NCBI GenBank assembly: GCA_028290305.1
Contig: JAQGKC010000481.1
Span: 1 to 41,371 of the forward strand
Origin: Bradyrhizobium sp.
Lineage (GTDB): Bacteria > Pseudomonadota > Alphaproteobacteria > Rhizobiales > Xanthobacteraceae
DNA: 41,371 bases
Reading direction: 5' to 3'
Below the pieces are notes generated by a model. That model was not told the origin of the DNA. It saw only the letters and a list, made by a program, of their open reading frames with translations, and did not search any database. Within the stretch, counting starts at the first letter, position 1. Each line of letters begins with the position of its first letter. This document shows, one piece after another, positions 9,548 through 18,830 of this stretch. The position numbers were made by a program, and so were the translations under genes.

Positions 9548-9691
9548 ATGTCTAATGCAAGACGAGTTTTATGCTTGAAATTGGAATGCAGCCTGTTCAA
9601 TCAGATTGCTTTGTTCTGCGTCGCCGGTCTTTCCATGTCGTTGACGCTGGCGCTCGCCTGCGATCTCCAGCTTCCGGCGCAGTGGCTCTGA
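9548..9691 (+). CDS. 47-residue small membrane protein
   Basis: A short frame starting at ATG 9548 with GGAAAGG about eight bases upstream. The N-terminal half is basic and polar (SNARRVLCLKLECS). It is followed by a single hydrophobic stretch, about residues 18-37 (IALFCVAGLSMSLTLALAC), and a short tail ending PAQWL. This pattern fits a single-pass inner-membrane peptide. The same frame is open from 9491, but the ATG at 9548 has the better ribosome-binding site. It has no recognised function; its stop is 45 bases from the convergent stop of the chemotaxis receptor gene. It is called from start signal and topology only. Confidence 0.45.
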   Translation: MSNARRVLCLKLECSLFNQIALFCVAGLSMSLTLALACDLQLPAQWL

Positions 9692-9736
9692 ACTGCCTGG
9701 GAGCGTCGGCTGCCTGAAACATCCTGCTCGATATGA

Positions 9737-11503
9737 TTAGCGCGTTCCGGTCCGCAGCGCGCCATTGCCGCGGTGGTCAAGCGGGTCGGCGCGTAGATTG
9801 CGAAAGAACTTGTCGACCTCGCGCGACAGAATTTCCGCCGTAGACGTCAGATCGCTGGACGCCGAGAGGACCGAGGTCGCGGCCTTGGTGGTCTCGCCGA
9901 TGGCGGCGCTGAGCGAACCGATATTGACGACCAGCGTCTCATTGCCCTGGGCGGCCATCTGCGCATTCGCGGAGATCTCGCGGGTCGCCGCATCCTGTTG
10001 GCCAACGGCGCTGGCGATATTCGACGTGACTTCATTGATGTCACGCACGGTGCTGCCGATTTCGCGCACGGCATCGACGGCACTGCGGGTCGATGCCTGG
10101 ATCATGCTGATGTTCTGGCCAATTTCAGATGTCGCCTTGGCGGTCTGCCCGGCCAGGGCCTTGACCTCGTGGGCAACCACCGCAAAGCCGCGACCGGCTT
10201 CGCCCGCGCGCGCTGCTTCGATGGTGGCGTTCAGCGCCAGAAGATTGGTTTGCTCGGCGATCGCCTGGATCAGATTGAGGACGCCGTCGATGCGCTGGGT
10301 TGCTGCCGCGAGACTTTCAATTTCGGCCACCGACTTGTCGGTTCGTAGCCCGGCCTGTTCGACCACGCTTGCGGACTGACGGACCTGTCGGCCGATCTCC
10401 TCGACGGAAGCCGACAGTTCTTCGGCGGCGCCGGCGACGGCGCTCACATTGCTGGAGGCCTGTTCGGTCGCACCGGCGGCGGCGACGGCGCGCCCGTTCG
10501 CATCCGACGCCACCTTGGTGATGGACTGCGCTGTGTCGCGCATCGCCGACGCATTGTCGGTGACCGCGCGCAGTACACCTCCGATCGCGTCCCGGAACGC
10601 TTCCACGGAAGCTTCAATGTGCCGGGCGCGTTCCTCGCGTGCCTTAGAGTCCGCCAGAACCTGCGAATTGAGGTTGCGGTTGCGCTCCATCGCCTCCTGG
10701 AAGATCCCGATCGCTCGCGCCAGCGCGCCGATCTCGTCGGCGCGATTGGTATGGGGAACCTCGACATTTTCGGCGCCCTCGGCGACCTGCCTGATGGTGG
10801 CGGTGATGACCGAAAGCGGCCGCGCCACCGAGCGGGAGATGATCAGGACGCCGATGCCGACCACGACCAGCGCCAGGCCGCCGAGACAGGTCAGGAGAAA
10901 GGCCATCTCGCGATTGAGCTCGGCCTGCCGGGCGAGCCGCTTGCCGCGTTCGGCATAGACCTTGGAAAGCGCTCCAAGATCCTGGTTGAGGGCAGAACGC
11001 ACGGCGCGGTTGGCATCGTTGTCGCCCCACTCGCGGCCGGCCGCGGGACTGATCTCGACGCCGCGGCGAACCAGTTCCTTGCGGAAGTCGATGAACTGTT
11101 CGATGCGTTTCTTGAAGACGGCGAATTGTTCGGCGTCATCTGCCTTGACGATGGATTCCCAGTTTTTAACGACGGCAAGGATTTGGTCGTTGAACTTGAG
11201 GAGCCCGTCGCCATACTTCTTCACGACGTCCGCGTCTGCTGACATATAGACGCCCCGGGATTCCATCACGACCGCATAGACCAGCGAATTGACGCGCTCG
11301 ACATTGAGTGCGGCGCGGCTGGCGGTCTCGATCGCTTCCGTGAGCTCTGCATTCTGGCGGGTGTTATAGTCGGACAGTGCGGTGATGGCCGCGGTCAGAA
11401 CCGCGAACAGGGCAAAGACGAGATACAGCTTGGCGGCCAGCGAAAGCCGCGAGGTGATGGCGTAGCCGGAAGAGGGGCTACGGGATTTCACTGTTTCAGG
11501 CAT
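9737..11503 (-). CDS. Methyl-accepting chemotaxis protein
   Basis: A 588-residue membrane receptor. There is a first membrane segment at about residues 26-43 and a periplasmic helical sensor region between 45 and 199. The second membrane segment is at about 200-222, a HAMP linker follows ([19 protein letters not shown]), then a long coiled-coil signalling domain. The signalling hairpin tip is visible near residues 413-448 ([20 protein letters not shown], then [15 protein letters not shown]), which contacts CheA and CheW. No C-terminal CheR/CheB docking pentapeptide is seen (ends RTGTR). It senses an unknown stimulus and feeds the flagellar or a related pathway. It stands alone here: the flanking genes are not chemotaxis genes. 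The minus-strand start at 11503 has GAAGAGG just upstream. Confidence 0.93.
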   Translation of the reverse strand: MPETVKSRSPSSGYAITSRLSLAAKLYLVFALFAVLTAAITALSDYNTRQNAELTEAIETASRAALNVERVNSLVYAVVMESRGVYMSADADVVKKYGDGLLKFNDQILAVVKNWESIVKADDAEQFAVFKKRIEQFIDFRKELVRRGVEISPAAGREWGDNDANRAVRSALNQDLGALSKVYAERGKRLARQAELNREMAFLLTCLGGLALVVVGIGVLIISRSVARPLSVITATIRQVAEGAENVEVPHTNRADEIGALARAIGIFQEAMERNRNLNSQVLADSKAREERARHIEASVEAFRDAIGGVLRAVTDNASAMRDTAQSITKVASDANGRAVAAAGATEQASSNVSAVAGAAEELSASVEEIGRQVRQSASVVEQAGLRTDKSVAEIESLAAATQRIDGVLNLIQAIAEQTNLLALNATIEAARAGEAGRGFAVVAHEVKALAGQTAKATSEIGQNISMIQASTRSAVDAVREIGSTVRDINEVTSNIASAVGQQDAATREISANAQMAAQGNETLVVNIGSLSAAIGETTKAATSVLSASSDLTSTAEILSREVDKFFRNLRADPLDHRGNGALRTGTR

Positions 11504-11616
11504 CGCACGGCCTCTTCGAGGAGGCCGGTCAGCGTCGCCGGCCGTCTAAAAATTATGCAAACTGTTCGTATAAAAATTACTAAGCTTTGTCATAATTCGG
11601 AAACGTCGCGCAAAAT

Positions 11617-11640
11617 GGAACGAACCGCCCCGGCGATGTC
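11617..11640 (+). promoter_or_regulatory. Possible EcfG-like promoter upstream of eutB-hpnP
   Basis: GGAAC at 11617-11621 is followed after 16 bases by GTC at 11638-11640. The general-stress sigma factor EcfG of alphaproteobacteria reads GGAAC, 16-17 bases, then GTT, so the last base of the -10 does not fit. It lies 113 bases before the eutB start. It is mentioned because hpnP, two genes in, is reported to be under EcfG control in Rhodopseudomonas palustris TIE-1. No better match was seen in the 150 bases directly before hpnP. Confidence 0.2.
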
Positions 11641-11753
11641 ATCCTAGGAATTTATGATTAATATCGAGTTACTGCTTCCCGAGTCTCGGCTGGGAATCTC
11701 TCGGAAAGCATGCATTCTTACCCGAACCACGACGCTCGTGGCCCGGAGCCAAT

Positions 11754-13136
11754 ATGGTCTATCGCCACACCATCGATGCCACCAGCTATGTCTTCGATGA
11801 TCTGCGCGATCTCCTGGCCAAGGCCACGCCGCCGCGCTCCGGCGATCGCCTGGCGGGGATCGCTGCCGACAGCGCGCAGCAAATGATCGCGGCGCGGATT
11901 GCGCTGGCCGATGTTCCCTTGAAACAATTCATGCATGAAACCGTCATTGCCTACGAGGACGACGAAGTTACCCGTCTGATCATCGATACGCATGACGCGT
12001 CAGCCTTTGCGGTGGTCTCTTCGCTGACCGTTGGCGCATTCCGCGATTGGCTGCTCTCCGACGCCACAACGACATCCGCTCTCCGAAAACTCGCGCGCGG
12101 GGTCACTCCGGAAATGGCCGCAGCGGTTTCAAAGCTGATGCGCAATCAGGATCTGATCCTGGTGGCGAAAAAGTGCGAGGTGACTACAGCCTTTCGCAAC
12201 ACGATTGGCCTGCGCGCCCGGATGAGTGTGCGGCTGCAGCCCAATCATCCCTTCGATGATGCCAAGGGTATCACCGCGTCAATTCTTGACGGTATTCTGT
12301 TGGGATCCGGCGACGCCTGTATCGGCATCAATCCGGCAAGCGACGATCCGGCGGTCATCGGCGGGCTGCTGCGGCTGCTCGACGACATCATTACGCGGCT
12401 GCAGATTCCGACACAGAGCTGCGTTCTGACCCATGTGACGACAACGCTCGGATTGATCGGTCAGGGCATGCCGGTCGATCTGGTGTTTCAGTCGGTCGCT
12501 GGCACGCAGGCGGCCAACCGGAGTTTTGGGGTAGATCTGGCACTATTGCGGGAAGCACACCAGGCCGGACTGGCGTTGCGGCGCGGGTCCGTCGGCAACA
12601 ATGTCATGTATTTCGAGACCGGGCAGGGCTCCGCACTTTCGGCCAATGCCCATCATGGCGTCGACCAGCAGACCTGCGAAGCACGCGCCTATGCTGTCGC
12701 CCGCGCTTTCGATCCGCTGCTGGTCAACAGCGTGGTCGGTTTCATCGGCCCCGAATATCTCTATGACGGCAAGGAAATCATCCGTGCCGGATTGGAGGAC
12801 CATTTCTGCGGCAAGCTGCTCGGCCTGCCGCTGGGCGTGGACGTCTGCTACACCAACCACGCCGAAGCCGACCAGGACGATATGGACAATCTGTTGACGT
12901 TGCTCGCTGCCGCCGGCGTGACCTTCATCATGGGGGTGCCGGGGGCGGATGACGTCATGCTGAACTACCAATCCACCTCGTTCCATGACGCGCTCTATGT
13001 CCGCGATCTGTTCGGCCTGAAACGAGCCCCCGAGTTCGACGATTGGCTGTTTCGAACAGGCCTAGCCGGCGCCGACCATCGCCTGGCTGGTAACACCGGC
13101 TTGTTACCGGACTTTGCTTCACGGCTGATCTCCTGA
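11754..13136 (+). CDS. eutB: Ethanolamine ammonia-lyase large subunit
   Basis: A 460-residue protein, close to the usual EutB length of about 453. It begins MVYRHTIDATSYVFDDLRDL and carries typical EutB blocks: KLMRNQDLILVAKKC, TTAFRNTIGLRARMS, RLQPNHPFDD, GINPASDDP, FIGPEYLYDGKEI and EDHFCGKLLGLPLGVDVCYT. With EutC it forms the adenosylcobalamin-dependent lyase that splits ethanolamine into acetaldehyde and ammonia; EutB is the TIM-barrel catalytic subunit. No microcompartment shell genes, permease or reactivase (eutA) are in the window, so this is the short cytoplasmic type. Unusually, the next gene is hpnP and eutC comes only after it. A gap of about 150 bases separates eutB from hpnP. Confidence 0.95.
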   Translation: MVYRHTIDATSYVFDDLRDLLAKATPPRSGDRLAGIAADSAQQMIAARIALADVPLKQFMHETVIAYEDDEVTRLIIDTHDASAFAVVSSLTVGAFRDWLLSDATTTSALRKLARGVTPEMAAAVSKLMRNQDLILVAKKCEVTTAFRNTIGLRARMSVRLQPNHPFDDAKGITASILDGILLGSGDACIGINPASDDPAVIGGLLRLLDDIITRLQIPTQSCVLTHVTTTLGLIGQGMPVDLVFQSVAGTQAANRSFGVDLALLREAHQAGLALRRGSVGNNVMYFETGQGSALSANAHHGVDQQTCEARAYAVARAFDPLLVNSVVGFIGPEYLYDGKEIIRAGLEDHFCGKLLGLPLGVDVCYTNHAEADQDDMDNLLTLLAAAGVTFIMGVPGADDVMLNYQSTSFHDALYVRDLFGLKRAPEFDDWLFRTGLAGADHRLAGNTGLLPDFASRLIS

Positions 13137-13286
13137 AACTGCCAAATGTCTGGTGAGGCATGCCGACGCAACCATTCGGCCCGCGCGGGTTGGGCATGGC
13201 TGCCACAATGTTGAGGAATTTGTAGCCCAGCTTCGAACATGCTCCATTATCGGGCACTACAGGTTTGTAGTTGCAGAGGAAAATTG

Positions 13287-14873
13287 ATGCGAGTCGAAGG
13301 CATAGAAAACGTGCGGCGCATCCTGTGCGTCTTTCCGCGCTATACGTCTTCTTTCGGTACATTCGAATACGCCTATCCACTGACTGACGGCGTTCAGGCC
13401 TTCATGCCGCCGCAGGGCCTGCTGGTGATCGCAGCCTATCTGCCCGCGCATTGGCCGGTCCGCTTCATCGACGAAAATATTCGCCCGGCCACCACAGAAG
13501 ACTTCGAATGGGCGGAGGCCGTTTTCGTCAGCGGCATGCATATCCAGCGCCAGCAGATGAACGATATCTGCCGCCGGGCGCATGCCTTCGATCTGTCTGT
13601 TGCGATCGGCGGTCCTTCGGTCAGCGCCTGCCCGGATTACTATCCTTCGTTCGACTATCTCCATGTAGGCGAACTCGGTGACGCGACAGACGACCTGATC
13701 GCCCGGTTGTCGCGCGATCCGTCCCGTCCCGAACAACAGTTGGTGCTGAAGACGAGCGACCGCCTCGACATGACCAGGTTTCCGATCCCGGCCTATGAAC
13801 TTGCCGATATCAAGCATTACTTTCTCGGCAGCATCCAGTACTCGAGCGGCTGTCCCTATCAGTGCGAATTCTGCGATATTCCGGGGCTCTACGGCCGCAA
13901 TCCGCGCCTGAAGACACCGCAGCAAATCACCGCCGAACTCGACAAGCTGCTGGAATGCGGCATCAACGGTTCGGTTTATTTCGTTGATGACAATTTCATC
14001 GGCAACCGCAAGGCCGCGCTCGATCTGCTGCCGCATCTGATCGAATGGCAGAAGAAGACCGGCTATGTCCTGCGCTTTTCCTGCGAGGCGACGCTGAACA
14101 TCGCCAAGCGCCCGGAAATCCTGGCAGGCATGCGCGAGGCGTTCTTCGGGACCATTTTCTGCGGCATCGAGACTCCGGATCCCGTGGCGCTGAAGGCGAT
14201 GCACAAGGACCACAATATGATGGTTCCCATCATGGAAGCGATCCAGACGCTCAACAATTACGGCATGGAAGTCGTGTCCGGCATCATTCTCGGCCTCGAT
14301 ACCGACAAGCCCGAGACCGGACAGCATTTGCTCGAATTCATCGAAGCCTCGCAGATACCTTTGCTGACCATCAATCTGCTGCAGGCCCTGCCGAAAACGC
14401 CGCTATGGGACCGGCTGAAGCGCGAGAATCGGTTGATCGAGGACGAAAGCCGGGATTCCAACGTTGATTTCCGATTGCCTTATGAGGATGTCGTAACGAC
14501 CTGGCGCGCCTGCATGGGCAGCGCCTATCAGCCTGACAAGCTCCTGGAGCGCTACGAATACCAGATCCGCGAAACCTATCCGCACCGGGTTAAGCCCCCG
14601 GCTTCGCCGGAACGGGCGTCGTGGCGGAATATCAAGCTTGGCCTGACCATGCTTCGCAACATTTTCTGGAAGGTCGGCATCCTCGGCGACTACAAGCTCG
14701 AATTCTGGAAGTTCGCATTACGGCGTCTTGCCCGCGGCGAGATCGAATATCTCATCAGTTCGATTCTGGTCGCGCATCATCTGATCATGTTTGCCCGCGA
14801 TGCTTCGCGCGGGCACACTAATGCGTCGTACTATTCACTTAAGCTGCAGGAAGCGTCTGTTCCGGCCGAGTAG
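13287..14873 (+). CDS. hpnP: Hopanoid C-2 methylase HpnP (B12-binding radical SAM)
   Basis: A 528-residue protein. The N-terminal ~150 residues look like a cobalamin-binding fold. The radical SAM cluster motif CxxxCxxC is at Cys189, Cys193 and Cys196 (GCPYQCEFCDIPG), and a C-terminal extension follows from about residue 400. The full-length similarity, as I recognise it, is to HpnP, which methylates hopanoids at C-2 using SAM and methylcobalamin; 2-methylhopanes are the geological marker derived from it. ATG 13287 is preferred over the upstream in-frame start at 13239 because AGAGGAAA sits just before it. It lies between eutB and eutC, with only three bases between its stop and the eutC start. 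The main hopanoid cluster starts about 5 kb downstream. Other class B radical SAM methylases are possible but less likely. Confidence 0.85.
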   Translation: MRVEGIENVRRILCVFPRYTSSFGTFEYAYPLTDGVQAFMPPQGLLVIAAYLPAHWPVRFIDENIRPATTEDFEWAEAVFVSGMHIQRQQMNDICRRAHAFDLSVAIGGPSVSACPDYYPSFDYLHVGELGDATDDLIARLSRDPSRPEQQLVLKTSDRLDMTRFPIPAYELADIKHYFLGSIQYSSGCPYQCEFCDIPGLYGRNPRLKTPQQITAELDKLLECGINGSVYFVDDNFIGNRKAALDLLPHLIEWQKKTGYVLRFSCEATLNIAKRPEILAGMREAFFGTIFCGIETPDPVALKAMHKDHNMMVPIMEAIQTLNNYGMEVVSGIILGLDTDKPETGQHLLEFIEASQIPLLTINLLQALPKTPLWDRLKRENRLIEDESRDSNVDFRLPYEDVVTTWRACMGSAYQPDKLLERYEYQIRETYPHRVKPPASPERASWRNIKLGLTMLRNIFWKVGILGDYKLEFWKFALRRLARGEIEYLISSILVAHHLIMFARDASRGHTNASYYSLKLQEASVPAE

Positions 14874-14876
14874 TGA

Positions 14877-15686
14877 ATGCAAATGGCGACGACACCTGGC
14901 CCGTCTGGGCGAGCGCTGCGTGATCTCAGGAATTTGACTCCGGCGCGCGTCGGGCTTGGTCGGTCGGGCGCAAGCCTGCCAACCGAGGCGTTGCTCGAAT
15001 TTGCGCTGGATCATGCGCGGGCGCGCGACGCCGTTCATGCAGCCCTCGATGTGCCTGCCGTGACCGCGGGCCTGCGCGATCTCGGTCTTGAAGCAATTGA
15101 TGTCCTCAGCTGCGCCCACACCCGGAAGGACTATCTCAGGCGTCCCGACCTCGGACGCATGCTCGATCCGGCTTCGCAGCATCTGCTGGCAAACCGCAAC
15201 GGCAGTTCGTGCCGGCTTGCGATCGTCATCGGCGACGGCCTGTCACCGTCCGCGGTCAATGCTCACGCGATCGAACTGGTTCGGAGTCTCATTCCAAGAT
15301 TGGCCGTCGATGGGATTGAGATCGGCGCTACTGTCGTCGCATCCGGCGCGCGGGTCGCATTGGGCGACGAGATCGGTGCCATAGTCGGGGCCCGCATGAT
15401 CGTGATGTTGATTGGCGAGCGGCCGGGATTGTCTGCCCCCGACAGTCTGGGGGCTTATCTGACCTTCGCCCCCCGGGTCGGTCTTACCGACGCGGAGCGC
15501 AATTGCGTTTCCAACATCCACGGCGCGGGGCTCGGCTACGATGAAGCTGCCTTCAAAATTGCGTGGCTGATTCGCGAGGGCCTCACCCGGGAACTCACCG
15601 GCGTCGCGCTGAAGGATGAAAGCGGCAGCGGAGCGTCCCCGCGCATCATCACAAATTCGAGCCAGGATAAAAAATCCGAGATTTGA
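14877..15686 (+). CDS. eutC: Ethanolamine ammonia-lyase small subunit
   Basis: A 269-residue protein, slightly shorter than enterobacterial EutC (about 295). The family blocks are visible: [102 protein letters not shown] and [17 protein letters not shown]. EutC completes the coenzyme B12 site of the lyase with EutB. The start at 14877 is three bases after the hpnP stop; ATG 14883 is a possible alternative. Separation of eutB and eutC by hpnP means the lyase subunits are probably made from one transcript with the methylase in the middle. Confidence 0.93.
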   Translation: MQMATTPGPSGRALRDLRNLTPARVGLGRSGASLPTEALLEFALDHARARDAVHAALDVPAVTAGLRDLGLEAIDVLSCAHTRKDYLRRPDLGRMLDPASQHLLANRNGSSCRLAIVIGDGLSPSAVNAHAIELVRSLIPRLAVDGIEIGATVVASGARVALGDEIGAIVGARMIVMLIGERPGLSAPDSLGAYLTFAPRVGLTDAERNCVSNIHGAGLGYDEAAFKIAWLIREGLTRELTGVALKDESGSGASPRIITNSSQDKKSEI

Positions 15687-15868
15687 GGCCAATATTGCCG
15701 TGTACGCGCGATTTTGTGCTGCCGGCTGCGCTTGCGAGACGCCGCACAGACCTGCTACACCTCCGCGCGGCAAATTTTATGTATGTTTTCAAGGGCTAGC
15801 GCCGATCAGAGACGGCCGAACGTGCCTCACTCGCGCCCGGGAACGTAAGCTATACATACTGAGCTGAT

Positions 15869-18262
15869 GTGAGAACTGGACAGGGCATGCTCGAGAAGAA
15901 CAGCGACAGTGAAGTCCATGTCGAGAAGGTCGAGCAGCGGCCAACGGCGAGCATCGCCTTCGGACTGGAGCGAATCGGGCTGATCGCGGTTCAGAGGCCG
16001 ATCCTGTCCTGCATCATTCTCGTCGGGCTGATCATCGGCGCGATTTTCGGTATCCAGCGCATCAAGATCGATGATTCGCTCAGTCAGTTGTTCCGGTCCG
16101 ATTCCAAGGAATACCGGCAATACGAAGCGGAAACCAAGCGCTTCCCGGCGACGGAATTCGACGTGCTGGTCGTCGTCGAAGGCAAAAACCTGCTTGCACG
16201 CGACAATCTCGAGAAGGTGCGCGATCTCGTCACCGATCTGCAGCTTGTCGAGGGCACGCGCGGGCTGATTTCGCTGTTCTCGGCGCGTCAGGCACCGGCG
16301 CCGGGCAAGCTGCCGGCGGCACTGTTCCCGTCGGAACTGCCGCAAGGCGCCGACTACGACAAATTCATCGAGACCGTCAAAACCAACGAACTGATCCGCG
16401 GCAAACTGCTGTCCGAAGACGGTACGCTGGCACTGATCGTGCTGTCGCTCGAACCTGACGTTGTCGCCAGCAACAGGCTCAGCAAGACGATCAGCGATAT
16501 TCGCAAGCTGATGGCCGAAGATCTCAAGGGCAGCGGGCTCAATGCGGAATTGTCCGGCGTTCCCGTCATGCAGCTCGAAATCCGCAATGCGGTGGAGCGC
16601 GATGGGCTGACCTACAACATCCTCGGCATTCTGGCCGGCTGCATCATCGCGATCATCTTCTTCCGCAAGATATCGTTCATGGTCGTCGCCGCCTTCCCGC
16701 CGATGATCGCGATTCTGCTCGCGCTCGGCGGCCTCGGATGGGCCGGTTTCAACCTCAACATGTTTTTGAACGTGATGACGCCTCTGATCATGGTGATCAG
16801 CTTCTCGGATTCGATGCAGTTGACCTTCGCGGCGCGCGACCGACTGATCGCGGGGCAGGACAAATATACCGCGTTCAGGAATGCCGTGCTCGTGGTCGGG
16901 CCGGCCTGCGTGCTTACCCATGGCACCGCCGGCATATCGTTTATTGCCCTGCAATTTTCGGATTCTGACCTGATCCGCAAATTCGGCGAGGCGGGACTCG
17001 CCGCCACCATCATCGCGCTGATCGCGGTGCTCTCCTTGGTGCCGGTGTTCGGGGTGCTCCTCGTCCGCAATGAAAAGCTTTTCGCGGTGAAGTTCCAGAC
17101 CGCCGATGCCGGTGTCCAGGCGTTGCGCAATTTTTGTTACTGGATCGCGGTGCGCATGGTCAGCCGCCCTGGCCTGTTCAGCCTGATCGCGGTGATTTTG
17201 GTCGGCGGTCTGGCTGCGGTCTATGCCAATCTGGAGCCGCGTTACCGGCTTGCCGATCAGGTGCCGGACAAGCAGCAGGCAGTGGCGGCGAGCGGACGCC
17301 TCGACGCCAAGCTGACCGGTGCCAATCCAATCGATGTTCTGATCGAATTCCCGAAGGGCGCCTCGCTATATGCGCCGGAGACCCTGCAGACGATCGCGGA
17401 TGTTCATGCGACGGTCGAGGCTACGGCTGGCGTCGGCAACGTCTGGTCGCTCGAGACGCTGCGCCGCTGGCTGGCGGAAAAAGCCGGAAGTAATGATGTC
17501 GCGACGCTCAAGGAATATGTCAGCGTGATTCCGGAACATCTGGTCCGGCGCTTTATCTCGGCCGACCAAACGGCCGTCGTGGTTTCAGGCAGGGTGCCGG
17601 ATCTCGATTCGAGTCAGATCCTGCCGGTGGTCGAAAAGCTCGATGCTGCGTTGAACGTTATTCGCGAGAAGCATCCGGGCTATGAAATTGCCGTCACCGG
17701 TCTCTCTGCAATCGCCGCGCGCAACAGCGCCAGCATGATCGAAAAGCTCAATCGTGGGCTGACGATCGAGTTCGCGCTGGTCGCGATCTTTATCGGGCTG
17801 GCGTTCCGCTCGGTGGTGGTGATGTTCTCGTGCATCCTGCCGGGTATTTTCCCGGTGGTGTTGTCGGGCGCGGTGCTGTGGCTGCTGGGGGAGGGACTGC
17901 AATTCGCCAGCGTGGTTGCACTCACCGTGTCTTTTGGTTTGGGACTGAGCGCGACGATTCACTTCCTCAACCGGTTGAGGCTGGAGCGCAAGCCGGGCGT
18001 TAGTCCGGAACTGGCGGTCGAGCGCGCGACCGTACTGGTCGGTCCGGCGCTGATCCTGACAACCGTCGTGCTGGCCTGCGGTCTGGTGGTGACGGTGTTT
18101 TCCGACCTGCCGTCGCTGCGCCTGTTCGGCTGGCTCAGCGCATTCTCGATGATCGCGGCCCTGATCGCGGACCTCTTTATCCTGCGGCCGACGTCGATGT
18201 TCCTGATCAATCTGTCACAACGGATTCGCGGGACGGCAGGTCATGCGAAGCCGGTGGAGTGA
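15869..18262 (+). CDS. RND/MMPL family exporter, HpnN-like
   Basis: A 797-residue inner-membrane transporter. It has one membrane segment near residues 46-67, a large periplasmic loop, then a block of five segments from about 250. The same layout repeats in the second half (segment near 435-455, loop, block from about 625). This is the two-repeat, 12-segment MMPL/RND plan shared with HpnN, which is encoded 10 kb further on; the two differ in sequence, so they are not a recent duplication. Substrate unknown; its place after eutB-hpnP-eutC raises the idea of lipid or hopanoid export. The gap to eutC is 182 bases. The first start is GTG 15869; ATG 15887 is also in frame and has ACAGGG close by. 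Confidence 0.85.
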   Translation: MRTGQGMLEKNSDSEVHVEKVEQRPTASIAFGLERIGLIAVQRPILSCIILVGLIIGAIFGIQRIKIDDSLSQLFRSDSKEYRQYEAETKRFPATEFDVLVVVEGKNLLARDNLEKVRDLVTDLQLVEGTRGLISLFSARQAPAPGKLPAALFPSELPQGADYDKFIETVKTNELIRGKLLSEDGTLALIVLSLEPDVVASNRLSKTISDIRKLMAEDLKGSGLNAELSGVPVMQLEIRNAVERDGLTYNILGILAGCIIAIIFFRKISFMVVAAFPPMIAILLALGGLGWAGFNLNMFLNVMTPLIMVISFSDSMQLTFAARDRLIAGQDKYTAFRNAVLVVGPACVLTHGTAGISFIALQFSDSDLIRKFGEAGLAATIIALIAVLSLVPVFGVLLVRNEKLFAVKFQTADAGVQALRNFCYWIAVRMVSRPGLFSLIAVILVGGLAAVYANLEPRYRLADQVPDKQQAVAASGRLDAKLTGANPIDVLIEFPKGASLYAPETLQTIADVHATVEATAGVGNVWSLETLRRWLAEKAGSNDVATLKEYVSVIPEHLVRRFISADQTAVVVSGRVPDLDSSQILPVVEKLDAALNVIREKHPGYEIAVTGLSAIAARNSASMIEKLNRGLTIEFALVAIFIGLAFRSVVVMFSCILPGIFPVVLSGAVLWLLGEGLQFASVVALTVSFGLGLSATIHFLNRLRLERKPGVSPELAVERATVLVGPALILTTVVLACGLVVTVFSDLPSLRLFGWLSAFSMIAALIADLFILRPTSMFLINLSQRIRGTAGHAKPVE

Positions 18263-18329
18263 GCCGAGCGAAGTGAGCGGGTTAAGAAAGCAAGCGGGTA
18301 AGAAGAAGTAAGCGGTAAAAGGCGCGGAG

Positions 18330-18830
18330 TTAGCTTTTCACCATCGTGATCGATACGCCCCTGATCTCGCCCTTGGAACTGATCTGCACGGTCTGTCTGC
18401 TGCCATTGGTCCGCAACGTCAGGTTGGCGGCAAATCCCGAGGCCTCGACGAATACGTCGATCTGGCCGCCGCCCGCCGTGCCCTGCAGATTGCCGAAAAT
18501 ATTGCGGCTCGCTTCGCTCCAGCTTCCGGAAATGCGGTCACCCTGACTCGTAACATCGCTGCTCAAGTCGAATTTATAGCTATCGCTGGCGCAATGAAGG
18601 TTTTGCTTCAAGCCTAGTCCGGAGCCGTTGACCTTGTAGTCCGCTTTGCACCGGATCCGTTCGGTCGTTCCGTCGGAAAGCGCAACTGTGCCGTTGCCGG
18701 ACCATGATCCGTCGAAACCTGCAAATGGCCCCGACTGCGCATGGCTCACCGACACCGACAACATCAGCGCGGCGCCGACACCAGCAGCTTTGACAGCCCT
18801 TGCAAACAAGCTCGAACCAAACAGTTTCAT
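18330..18830 (-). CDS. Exported protein, unknown function
   Basis: A 166-residue protein from ATG 18830, with a signal peptide (MKLFGSSLFARAVKAAG, hydrophobic LMLSVSV, SHA-Q cleavage). The mature part is glycine- and serine-rich with alternating polar and hydrophobic residues (FDGSWSGNGTVALSDGTTER, DRISGSWSEASRN, LTLRTNGSRQTVQISS), which suggests a beta-barrel-like or lipocalin-type periplasmic domain. It contains two cysteines (RIRCKADY and LHCASD). The frame extends upstream to 18866, but that would bury the signal peptide. It is convergent with the RND exporter; 67 bases lie between the stops. No known name; possibly widespread in Bradyrhizobium relatives. Confidence 0.7.
   Translation of the reverse strand: MKLFGSSLFARAVKAAGVGAALMLSVSVSHAQSGPFAGFDGSWSGNGTVALSDGTTERIRCKADYKVNGSGLGLKQNLHCASDSYKFDLSSDVTSQGDRISGSWSEASRNIFGNLQGTAGGGQIDVFVEASGFAANLTLRTNGSRQTVQISSKGEIRGVSITMVKS

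Noticed and set aside
13257..14327. 356-codon minus-strand reading frame
   Set aside because: Antisense to hpnP, which has clear radical SAM motifs; the minus frame has none.
15827..16954. 375-codon minus-strand reading frame
   Set aside because: Antisense to the RND exporter; composition (Asp, Arg, Gln, His) is typical of a shadow frame.
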